Positions 57,039 to 64,000 of a DNA stretch of 64,000 bases are shown piece after piece. The stretch is taken from assembly GCF_009866655.1 (NCBI RefSeq), contig NZ_CP047420.1, positions 1,178,001 through 1,242,000 on the forward strand. The letters are read 5' to 3'. The notes below the pieces were generated by a model. The model was given only the letters and a program-made list of their open reading frames with translations, was not told the DNA's origin and ran no database searches. Made by a program: the position numbers and the translations under genes. Within the stretch, counting starts at the first letter, position 1. Each line of letters begins with the position of its first letter. The DNA comes from Rathayibacter sp. VKM Ac-2804. GTDB taxonomy: Bacteria > Actinomycetota > Actinomycetes > Actinomycetales > Microbacteriaceae.

Positions 57039-58256
57039 ATGTCGAAGATCAAGGTTGAAGGAACCGTCGTCGAGCTCGACGGCGACGAGATGACGCGGAT
57101 CATCTGGCAGAAGATCAAGGACACCCTGATCCACCCGTACCTCGACGTGAACCTCGAGTACTACGACCTCGGCATGGAGTACCGCGACCAGACCGACGAC
57201 CAGGTCACGATCGACGCGGCCCACGCCATCCAGAAGCACGGCGTCGGCGTCAAGTGCGCGACCATCACGCCCGACGAGGCGCGCGTCGAGGAGTTCGGCC
57301 TGAAGAAGATGTGGAAGTCGCCCAACGGCACCATCCGCAACATCCTCGGCGGCGTCATCTTCCGCGAGCCGATCATCATCTCGAACATCCCGCGCCTGGT
57401 GCCCGGCTGGAACAAGCCGATCATCATCGGCCGCCACGCCTTCGGCGACCAGTACCGCGCCACCGACTTCGTCTTCAAGGGCAAGGGCACGCTCACCGTC
57501 GAGTTCACCCCCGAGGACGGCTCCGAGCCGATGAAGTTCGAGGTCTACAAGGCCCCCGACGACGGCATCGCGCAGGTCCAGTACAACCAGGACTCGTCGA
57601 TCCGCGACTTCGCGCGCTCCTCGCTCAACTACGGCCTGACCCGCAACTACCCGGTCTACCTCTCCACGAAGAACACGATCCTCAAGGCCTACGACGGCCG
57701 CTTCAAGGACATCTTCGAGGAGATCTTCGAGACCGAGTTCAAGGAGCGCTTCGAGGCCGCCGGCCTCACCTACGAGCACCGCCTCATCGACGACATGGTC
57801 GCCTCGGCCATGAAGTGGGAGGGCGGCTACGTCTGGGCCTGCAAGAACTACGACGGCGACGTCCAGTCCGACACCGTCGCGCAGGGCTTCGGCTCGCTCG
57901 GCCTGATGACCTCGGTGCTCTCCACCCCCGACGGCAGCGTCGTCGAGGCGGAGGCGGCGCACGGCACCGTCACGCGCCACTACCGCCAGCACCAGGCCGG
58001 CAAGCCCACCTCGACGAACCCGATCGCCTCGATCTACGCCTGGACGCGCGGCCTTGCGCACCGCGGCAAGCTCGACGGCAACCAGGAGCTCATCGACTTC
58101 TCGCTGACCCTCGAGGACGTCGTCATCAAGACGGTCGAGTCCGGCAGCATGACGAAGGACCTCGCGCTCCTCGTCGGCCCCGACCAGGCCTGGCAGACGA
58201 CCGAGGAGTTCCTCGCGACGCTCGACGAGAACCTCAAGGCGCGCATGGCGAGCTGA
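57039..58256 (+). CDS. icd: NADP-dependent isocitrate dehydrogenase
   Basis: TCA-cycle enzyme making 2-oxoglutarate. 405 residues of the dimeric, eukaryote-like type: [13 protein letters not shown] at the start, the substrate loop [28 protein letters not shown], and the coenzyme region [19 protein letters not shown] lies 5 bases before the ATG. A strong terminator follows. Confidence 0.97.
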   Translation: MSKIKVEGTVVELDGDEMTRIIWQKIKDTLIHPYLDVNLEYYDLGMEYRDQTDDQVTIDAAHAIQKHGVGVKCATITPDEARVEEFGLKKMWKSPNGTIRNILGGVIFREPIIISNIPRLVPGWNKPIIIGRHAFGDQYRATDFVFKGKGTLTVEFTPEDGSEPMKFEVYKAPDDGIAQVQYNQDSSIRDFARSSLNYGLTRNYPVYLSTKNTILKAYDGRFKDIFEEIFETEFKERFEAAGLTYEHRLIDDMVASAMKWEGGYVWACKNYDGDVQSDTVAQGFGSLGLMTSVLSTPDGSVVEAEAAHGTVTRHYRQHQAGKPTSTNPIASIYAWTRGLAHRGKLDGNQELIDFSLTLEDVVIKTVESGSMTKDLALLVGPDQAWQTTEEFLATLDENLKARMAS

Positions 58257-58271
58257 TCTCCGGCTCGCACG

Positions 58272-58320
58272 AACGGCTCCGGCCCGCGGGAATCCTCGGA
58301 TTCCCCGGGCCGGAGCCGTT
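58272..58320 (+). terminator. icd terminator
   Basis: A 15-bp perfect outer stem (58272-58286 with 58306-58320) continued by an inner 8-bp stem GGGAATCC/GGATTCCC with a 2-base loop, followed by TTCCG. Convergent genes on both sides make it a likely bidirectional terminator. Confidence 0.9.
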
Positions 58321-58355
58321 TCCGCGTGCCGAGGGAGCACCGGGGCGGCGACCCG

Positions 58356-59312
58356 TCAGAGCACGCGGGCCAGCTGCTCCATCGCCGCGGCGGCGTCGTC
58401 GCCGATCGGGACGAGCACCGTGCTGGCCGCCCCGGCCGCGTGCAGCTCGTCGATCCGCGCGCGAGCGGTCTCCGGCGTCCCGACGACCGCGAGCCGGTCG
58501 ACCCACTCGTCGGGCAGGTCCCGGACGAAGGCGGCGCGGTCGGCGCTCCGGGCGCGCAGCTGTGCGAACTCCTCGGCGAAGGGCAGCGGCTCGAGGTGCG
58601 GCGCCCAGTCCGGCTCGCCGATCCACTCGAGTCCGGGCCGCACGGCGTCGCGCGCGGTGACGGCGTCGTCCGCGACCGCCGCGACGTTGTAGGCGACGAC
58701 GCGGCCGGGCGTCCCCATCTGCTCCCGGGCGCGGGCGAGGTACTCCGGAGCGACCGGCTCGGCGAGGATCGCGCCGTCGGCGATGCGCCCGGCCAGCTCG
58801 AGCGAGCGCGGCCCGCGCACCCCGGCCAGCAGCGGCGGCACGACCCGCGGCGGCGACTCGAGCCGCAGGCCGTCGACGTGCACGTAGCGCCCGTCGCGCG
58901 TCACCTCCTCGCCGGCGAGCAGCGCGCGGATCGCGTCGAACTGCTCGGAGAGCAGGGTCAGCGGGCTCCTCGGCCAGACGCCGAGTCCGCGCATCCAGCC
59001 CGGCATGCCGTGGCCGATGCCGGCGTGGACGCGGCCGGGGAAGAGCTCGGCGAGGGTGCCGAGCTCCATCGCGGTGAAGGCGGCGGTGCGGACGGCGGCC
59101 GGCAGGATCCCGATGCCGACGACGATCCGCTCGGTCGCGGCGAGGACGGCAGCGGCCTGGGCGATGCCGCCGCGGAAGCCGAGGTCCTCGACGACCCAGA
59201 GCTCGTCGAAGCCGAGCTCCTCGGCGCGGCGAGCGTAGGGCAGGACCTGGGCAGCGGGGAGATCGCGGGGGAGCAGGACGCCGACGGCGGCGTCGGGATT
59301 CGGGGTGCGCAT
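58356..59312 (-). CDS. LLM-class (F420-dependent type) oxidoreductase
   Basis: 318 residues of the luciferase-like fold: VGVLLPRDLPAAQVLPYARRAEELGFDELWVVEDLG start, FPGRVHAGIGHGMPGWMRGLG and VVGTPETARARIDELHAAG, a pattern common in F420-dependent actinobacterial enzymes. Substrate unknown. TACGCT (59319-59324, minus) ends 6 bases before the ATG: leaderless. Divergent from the first subtilase gene. Confidence 0.86.
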   Translation of the reverse strand: MRTPNPDAAVGVLLPRDLPAAQVLPYARRAEELGFDELWVVEDLGFRGGIAQAAAVLAATERIVVGIGILPAAVRTAAFTAMELGTLAELFPGRVHAGIGHGMPGWMRGLGVWPRSPLTLLSEQFDAIRALLAGEEVTRDGRYVHVDGLRLESPPRVVPPLLAGVRGPRSLELAGRIADGAILAEPVAPEYLARAREQMGTPGRVVAYNVAAVADDAVTARDAVRPGLEWIGEPDWAPHLEPLPFAEEFAQLRARSADRAAFVRDLPDEWVDRLAVVGTPETARARIDELHAAGAASTVLVPIGDDAAAAMEQLARVL

Positions 59313-59406
59313 CCCGTCAGCGTAGGACGACGACGGGCACGTCCCCGAAATGGGGGCAGGCGGATCCCCGCGAATCCGACGCGGCTGTCCCCCGAAGGAG
59401 GACTTC

Positions 59407-59449
59407 GTTACCTGTTCGTAACAGAGCCGGGCGATCCAGTTCGTAGGGT
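59407..59449 (+). promoter_or_regulatory. promoter and operator candidate of the first subtilase
   Basis: TAGGGT (59444-59449) is a likely -10; an inverted repeat GTTAC-N6-GTAAC (59407-59411, 59418-59422) lies just upstream, near position -40. The second subtilase has a matching TAGGGTCGA element at 63219 with a different palindrome after it. Confidence 0.45.
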
Positions 59450-59504
59450 CGACTCTGTGCGAGAACCGATCCGGTTCCCAGCAACTGTGAGTAAAGGACA
59501 TCGA

Positions 59505-62500
59505 TTGCCGCTTCACTTGTCCCACCGTCCACCCGTCCGCCGCGCTGAGAAGCGCCTCCTCGCCGGCCTCGCCGCCCTCGGCATCGCCGCCTCGGGCGCG
59601 TTCGCCGTCCAGGCCGCGTCGGCCGCCCCGCTCGTCGGCGGCGCCGCTCTCGTCGGCGGACTCTCCTCGCTCCAGACCTTCGACGACGGCGAGTACGTCG
59701 TCACGCTCGTCGAGCCGTCCGCCGCGACCTACGAGGGCACCGACGCCCGCTTCGCCCGGACCGCTCCGGACGCCGGCGCTCAGCTGCAGGCCCGCTCGGC
59801 TCCCGTCGAGGACTACTCCGCGCACCTCGAGCAGCGGCAGGACGACGTGGCCGCCGCCGTCGACGCCGCGATCGGCTACCACTACACGGTCGCCCTCAAC
59901 GGCTTCTCCGCCTCGCTGACGAGCGCGCAGGCGAGCACCCTCGCCGGCCGCAAGGACGTCGCGCAGGTGCGGGAGGTCGAGGATCTGAAGCTCGACCGCG
60001 CCCCTGCGTCGACCGCTCCGGCCCCCGCTGCCACGGGCGACGCGGGCATCCCCGTCCCCGACACCGGTCAGGAGTCGTCCACGAGCTTCCTCGGCCTGGA
60101 CGGCGACGGCGGAGTCTGGGACACCGTCGGCGGTGTCGACGAGGCGGGCGAGGGCATCGTCGTCGGAGTGATCGACTCCGGCATCGCCCCCGAGAACCCG
60201 TCGTTCGCGGGCGCTCCGCTCGCGACCTCCGCGGGTGCCGCTCCCTACACCGACGGCACCACCGTCAGCTACGCCAAGTCCGACGGCACCACCTTCGTCG
60301 GCTCCTGCTCGCCCGGCCTCGCCGCGTCCGAGCAGTGGGACGGCGGCGAGTGCAACCAGAAGCTGATCGGCGCCCGCTGGTTCCTGGGCGCGAACGAGAA
60401 GGCCGGCTCGACCGACAACCCGGAGTACCGCTCGCCGCGCGACGCGGACGGCCACGGCTCGCACACCGCGAGCACGGCGGCCGGCAACGCCGACGTCGAG
60501 GCGTCGGTGGACGGCTACGACTACGGCACCATCTCCGGTGTCGCCCCCGCCGCGAAGGTCGCCGCCTACAAGGTCTGCTGGAACGGCGACGTGAACGGCA
60601 CCGACGACGACGACTACTGCTCCGGCAGCGGCATCCTGGCCGCGATCAACGCGGCCGTCGCCGACGGCGTCGACGTCATCAACTTCTCGATCGGCGGCGG
60701 TTCCGCCGTCTCGACGCTGACCCCCTACGACGAGGCGTTCCTGAACGCCGCGGCCGCGGGTGTCTTCGTGGCCGCCTCGGCCGGCAACTCCGGTCCCGGC
60801 GTCTCGACCCTCGACCACGCCTCGCCGTGGTACACCACGGTCGCCGCCTCCTCGATCCCGACCTACACCGCCACCGCCACCCTCGGCGACGGCCAGGCCT
60901 TCGTCGGCGGATCGATCAGCGTGCACGACGACGTCACCGGTCCGCTCGTGAACAGCGCCGACGTGGTCGTCGCCGGGACCGAGAACCCCGACATCTGCGC
61001 GCCGGGCTCGCTCGACGCGGCGAAGGTGGCCGGGAAGATCGTCGCCTGCACCGCGGGCGTCACCGCCCGCGTCTCCAAGTCGGCCGAGGTCGACCGGGCC
61101 GGCGGCATCGGCATGCTGCTGCTGAACCCGTTCCCGAACGCCCTGCACGTCGACGACCACTCGGTCCCGTCGATCCAGATCGACTCGCAGGCCTACGACG
61201 CGATCACCGCGTACGCCGGCACCGCGGGCGCGACGGCGACGCTGACCGAGGGCAACGCGACCGGCACCGAGATCCCGGTGCCGCAGGTCGCAGGCTTCTC
61301 CTCGCGCGGTCCTGCCGAGGCGGACGGCACGGACGTGCTCAAGCCCGACCTCACGGCGCCCGGCGTCGCGATCCTCGCCGACAGCTTCAACGCCGAGGGC
61401 GACGACCCCGCCTTCGCGTTCGAGTCCGGCACGTCGATGTCCTCCCCGCACATCGCGGGACTCGCCGCGCTCATCCTCGGCACGACCCCGAACGCGTCGC
61501 CGTCGGCGGTCAAGTCGGCCATGATGACGACCTCCTACGACAGCGTCGACCAGGCGGGGAACGCGTCCGGGGACGTCTTCGCGCAGGGCGCCGGACACGT
61601 CGACCCGACGGCGTTCCTCGACCCCGGTCTGCTCTACGAGAGCGGCACGAGCGACTGGATCGCGTTCCTCAAGGGGGCCGGCTACGTCTTCGCCGACCCC
61701 GAGCTCGACGCGGTCGAGGAGATCGACCCGTCCGACCTCAACCAGGCCTCGATCGCGATCGGCGCCCTCGCGGGGACCCAGACGATCACCCGCACGGTGA
61801 CCTCCACCGAGGCCGGCAGCTACACCGCCGCCCTCGACATCCCGGGGATCGACGCCGTCGTCTCGCCGTCGACCCTCTCCTTCACCGGAGCGGGCCAGAC
61901 CGCCGAGTACACGGTGACCTTCACGAGGACCGACGCCGAGCTCGCCGAGTTCGCGACCGGCTACCTCATTTGGTCGAGCACCGAGCACGAGGTCCGCAGC
62001 CCCGTGGCCGTCCGCCCCGTGCTGCTGGACGCGCCCTACGAGGTCTCGGGCTCCGGCTCGACCGGCTCGACGAGCGTCGAGATCGTCCCCGGCATCGACG
62101 GCGCGCTGCCGCTGACGCCGAGCGGTCTCGCGGTGGGAGTCCTCGCCGAGGACGCGACCGCGGCCGACGGCCACACGGGCACGCTGCCGGAGGGCGAGAC
62201 GTTCGAGACGACCGTCGAGGTCCCCGAGGGCACCGAGTTCGCCCGGTTCGACCTCGACTCGCTCGACGACACCGCCGACCTCGACCTGACGGTCTCGCAG
62301 ATCGTCGACGGTGAGGCTGTGGCCACGGCGACCAGCGCGACGGGCTCCGCCGACGAGCGCGTCGACCTGGTCGACCCCGAGGCCGGCAGCTACCTCGTCT
62401 CGGCCGACATCTACGCGGTGGGCGCGGACCCGGAGGCGACCTTCGACCTCCGGAGCTTCCTCATCGCGGCGGACGGCGGCGAGGGCTCGCTGAGCACCGC

Positions 62501-62963
62501 TCCCGAGGCCGTCGACGCCGTCCTGGGCGAGCCGACGAGCTACTCCGTCTCCTGGACGGGCCTCGCCGGCCCGGCGCAGTACCTCGGCAGCATCGCCTAC
62601 GCCGACTCGGGTCTCGCGACCCTCGTCAGCGTGGACGTCACCGAGGCGTCGACGCCGGTGCCGACGGCGACGCCCACCGCCGGACCGACGGCCGAGCCGA
62701 CCGCGACGCCGACGGCGGGACCGACGGCGACGCCGGCTCCGACCGGCACGCCGACCGCCGGACCGACCGCGCCTCCCGCGCCGACCTCGACGCCCACCGC
62801 CGGACCGGGCGCGCCCGGCCACGGCTCGGGCGGCCTGCCCTCCACCGGCTTCGGCGGCGGACTGCTCGGCGCCGGCGCCCTGGCGCTGATCGGCGCCGGA
62901 GCGGTGCTGACGGGACTGCGCCGCCGCGCGGCCGCGCAGCGTGAGGCGGGCGCCGCGGAGTAG
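59505..62963 (+). CDS. secreted, sortase-anchored S8 subtilisin-like protease
   Basis: 1152 residues starting from TTG 59505 (AAAGGA upstream). Signal peptide about 1-45 (LLAGLAALGIAASGAFAVQAASA); I9-type propeptide about 60-165; S8 catalytic domain with Asp224 (GVIDSGI), His317 (GHGSHT) and Ser644 (GTSMSSPH), Asn in SAGNSGPG; PA domain inserted about 485-600; Fn3-like domain about 755-850; a further extracellular domain; a PT-rich linker (about 1048-1104); LPSTG, transmembrane helix and RRR tail for sortase attachment. The layout resembles plant cucumisin-type subtilases. Start confirmed by the paralogue at 63283. Confidence 0.93.
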   Translation: MPLHLSHRPPVRRAEKRLLAGLAALGIAASGAFAVQAASAAPLVGGAALVGGLSSLQTFDDGEYVVTLVEPSAATYEGTDARFARTAPDAGAQLQARSAPVEDYSAHLEQRQDDVAAAVDAAIGYHYTVALNGFSASLTSAQASTLAGRKDVAQVREVEDLKLDRAPASTAPAPAATGDAGIPVPDTGQESSTSFLGLDGDGGVWDTVGGVDEAGEGIVVGVIDSGIAPENPSFAGAPLATSAGAAPYTDGTTVSYAKSDGTTFVGSCSPGLAASEQWDGGECNQKLIGARWFLGANEKAGSTDNPEYRSPRDADGHGSHTASTAAGNADVEASVDGYDYGTISGVAPAAKVAAYKVCWNGDVNGTDDDDYCSGSGILAAINAAVADGVDVINFSIGGGSAVSTLTPYDEAFLNAAAAGVFVAASAGNSGPGVSTLDHASPWYTTVAASSIPTYTATATLGDGQAFVGGSISVHDDVTGPLVNSADVVVAGTENPDICAPGSLDAAKVAGKIVACTAGVTARVSKSAEVDRAGGIGMLLLNPFPNALHVDDHSVPSIQIDSQAYDAITAYAGTAGATATLTEGNATGTEIPVPQVAGFSSRGPAEADGTDVLKPDLTAPGVAILADSFNAEGDDPAFAFESGTSMSSPHIAGLAALILGTTPNASPSAVKSAMMTTSYDSVDQAGNASGDVFAQGAGHVDPTAFLDPGLLYESGTSDWIAFLKGAGYVFADPELDAVEEIDPSDLNQASIAIGALAGTQTITRTVTSTEAGSYTAALDIPGIDAVVSPSTLSFTGAGQTAEYTVTFTRTDAELAEFATGYLIWSSTEHEVRSPVAVRPVLLDAPYEVSGSGSTGSTSVEIVPGIDGALPLTPSGLAVGVLAEDATAADGHTGTLPEGETFETTVEVPEGTEFARFDLDSLDDTADLDLTVSQIVDGEAVATATSATGSADERVDLVDPEAGSYLVSADIYAVGADPEATFDLRSFLIAADGGEGSLSTAPEAVDAVLGEPTSYSVSWTGLAGPAQYLGSIAYADSGLATLVSVDVTEASTPVPTATPTAGPTAEPTATPTAGPTATPAPTGTPTAGPTAPPAPTSTPTAGPGAPGHGSGGLPSTGFGGGLLGAGALALIGAGAVLTGLRRRAAAQREAGAAE

Positions 62964-63282
62964 CCTCCGCAGCCCGTCGCGACGGCCGCTCCGCTCGCCC
63001 CTCCGGGGGCGGCGGGGCGGCCGTCCGTCGTGGTGCCGATCCCGGACGCCGTCCGGTCGACGCGTCCCGCCTCGACCGACGTTCCGCGCCGCGTCGCGGT
63101 GGCGTCCCGCGTCGTCTCCTCGTCTCCACCTCGGTCGCCGATCCCCGGCATCACGCGGAGGCGACCGGTCCTCGCGCCTTCCGTCTCCTGCCCGTGATGT
63201 GAACGACGCGTCCTGATCTAGGGTCGATCCAGTGCTGAGGATCGATCGTTTTCTCGGCGAACCCCCGAGTTAGGACTCCGGC
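62964..63282 (+). other. gap between the two subtilase genes with terminator and promoter
   Basis: No gene is credible in these 319 bases. A stem GACGGCCGC (62981-62989) with GCGGCCGTC (63017-63025) probably terminates the first subtilase. TAGGGT (63219-63224) is the likely -10 of the second; an imperfect palindrome GGTCGATCC/GGATCGATC spans about 63222-63247. Confidence 0.6.
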
Positions 63283-64000
63283 GTGCCGTTCCCTCCCTCC
63301 CCTCGTCCCCCTGTCCGCCGCCCCGGGAGGCGCCTCCTCGCGGGCCTCGCCCTGCTGGGCATCGCCGCATCCGGCACGTTCGCGGCCTCCGCGGCCTCGG
63401 CCGCCCCGAGTGCCGGAACCGGCGTCCTGACCGGCGGTCTCTCCGAGCTGCGGAGCCTCGACGACGGCCACTACGTCGTCACCCTCCTCGAGCCTCCCGC
63501 CGCGACCTACGAGGGCACCGACGCTCGCTTCGCCCGGACCGCCCCGGAATCGGGCTCGCAGCTGCAGGCCGATTCGGCGCCGGTCGAGGACTACTCCGCG
63601 CACCTCGAGCAGCGGCAGGACGACGTCGCGGCCACCGCCGACGTCGCGATCGGCTACCACTACACGGTGGCGCTCAACGGCTTCTCCGCCGAGCTCACCG
63701 GCGAGCAGGCGAGCGCGCTCGCCGGCCGCACGGACGTGGCACAGGTCCAGAAGGTCGAGGACCTCACGCTCGACCGCGCTGCCGAGACCTCACGGGCCGG
63801 CGCGATCGCGAAGGCCTCGGAGATCGCTCGGGCGGCCGCGATCGCGCAGGCCGCCGGAGCGGGGTCGCCTGTCCCCGACACCGGTCAGGAGTCGTCGACG
63901 AGCTTCCTCGGCCTCGAGGGGCCGGACGGGGTCTGGAGCGCCGTCGGCGGCCCCGGCCGGGCGGGCGAGGGCGTCGTCGTCGGCGTCATCGACTCCGGCA
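63283..64000 (+). CDS. second S8 subtilisin-like protease, N-terminal part (cut by window end)
   Basis: 239 complete codons are visible, open to the last base. Signal peptide (RRLLAGLALLGIAASGTFAASAASA), I9-type propeptide and the beginning of the catalytic domain, ending just after the catalytic Asp237 in GVIDSG. It is strongly similar to the first subtilase throughout: TYEGTDARFARTAPE, VEDYSAHLEQRQDDVA and IGYHYTVALNGFSA are shared. A roughly 13-residue Ala-rich insertion precedes PVPDTGQESS. The GTG start has AGGA 8 bases upstream. Confidence 0.9.
   Translation, partial: MPFPPSPRPPVRRPGRRLLAGLALLGIAASGTFAASAASAAPSAGTGVLTGGLSELRSLDDGHYVVTLLEPPAATYEGTDARFARTAPESGSQLQADSAPVEDYSAHLEQRQDDVAATADVAIGYHYTVALNGFSAELTGEQASALAGRTDVAQVQKVEDLTLDRAAETSRAGAIAKASEIARAAAIAQAAGAGSPVPDTGQESSTSFLGLEGPDGVWSAVGGPGRAGEGVVVGVIDSG

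Noticed and set aside
58356..62822. Open frame of about 1490 codons on the minus strand
   Set aside because: Only its last 319 codons are the LLM oxidoreductase; the rest is the antisense of the subtilase gene, kept open by high GC. The upstream part has low-complexity Arg/Val/Gly/Asp composition and no domain.

Overview
This is a GC-rich (roughly 70% or more) actinobacterial chromosome segment. Gene content, GTG/TTG starts with 4-bp stop/start overlaps, leaderless TAnnnT promoters, a PerM-type membrane protein upstream of purN-purH and dispersed short palindromic repeats all point to the Microbacteriaceae. The repeat family and the large subtilases with sortase anchors resemble what I know of Rathayibacter and relatives, but the genus cannot be proven from this window.

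Layout. 1-8.2 kb: amino-sugar, cofactor and wall precursor genes (end of glmM, coaA, glmS, acpS, alr) running into the tRNA t6A genes tsaE-tsaB-rimI-tsaD. 8.3-9.7 kb: three consecutive small DUF4190-type membrane proteins. 9.7-12.6 kb: a THUMP-like methyltransferase, a CIRCE-controlled solo groES and rarD. 12.6-20 kb: a branched-chain amino-acid-type ABC importer, with the binding protein on the plus strand and livH-livM-livG-livF on the minus strand. 20.3-28.9 kb: guanine nucleotide synthesis (guaB, guaB3, guaA) interleaved with a KhtTU-like K+/H+ antiporter, SURF1 and a DUF3817 protein. 29-40.6 kb: membrane acyltransferase, Bax-inhibitor-1 protein, glycerophosphodiesterase, two PAP2 phosphatases, a PcrA/UvrD helicase, a G5/excalibur protein, an acyl-CoA ligase and a universal stress protein. 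41-50.3 kb: an MpaB-like protein, sucC-sucD, an LLM flavin oxidoreductase, a two-repeat TMEM175-like channel, perM, purN and purH. 50.3-58.3 kb: a 3-copy 134-bp tandem repeat, a membrane-fused dimethylargininase, a heterodimeric ABC exporter, an alkyltransferase-like protein, a GNAT acetyltransferase and icd. 58.3-64 kb: an LLM oxidoreductase and two tandem secreted subtilases, the second cut by the window end.

Most genes are core metabolism. The order uvrD ... sucC-sucD-LLM oxidoreductase-perM-purN-purH parallels the Mycobacterium tuberculosis Rv0949-Rv0957 block, so much of this window is old conserved chromosome rather than an island. I see no tRNA, rRNA, CRISPR array, insertion sequence, prophage or defence system.

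The points most worth a second look are: (i) fused or duplicated proteins, namely dimethylargininase with a four-helix membrane domain, a double TMEM175 unit, and LivH with an extracellular N-terminal domain; (ii) probable non-canonical start codons for guaA (ATC) and the alkyltransferase-like gene (CTG); (iii) a family of paired palindromic repeats at five intergenic loci, plus a tandem minisatellite and two long near-perfect or perfect palindromes; (iv) candidate operators at groES, icd, the binding-protein gene and the subtilases; (v) about seventeen genes with a -10 box placed for leaderless mRNA.
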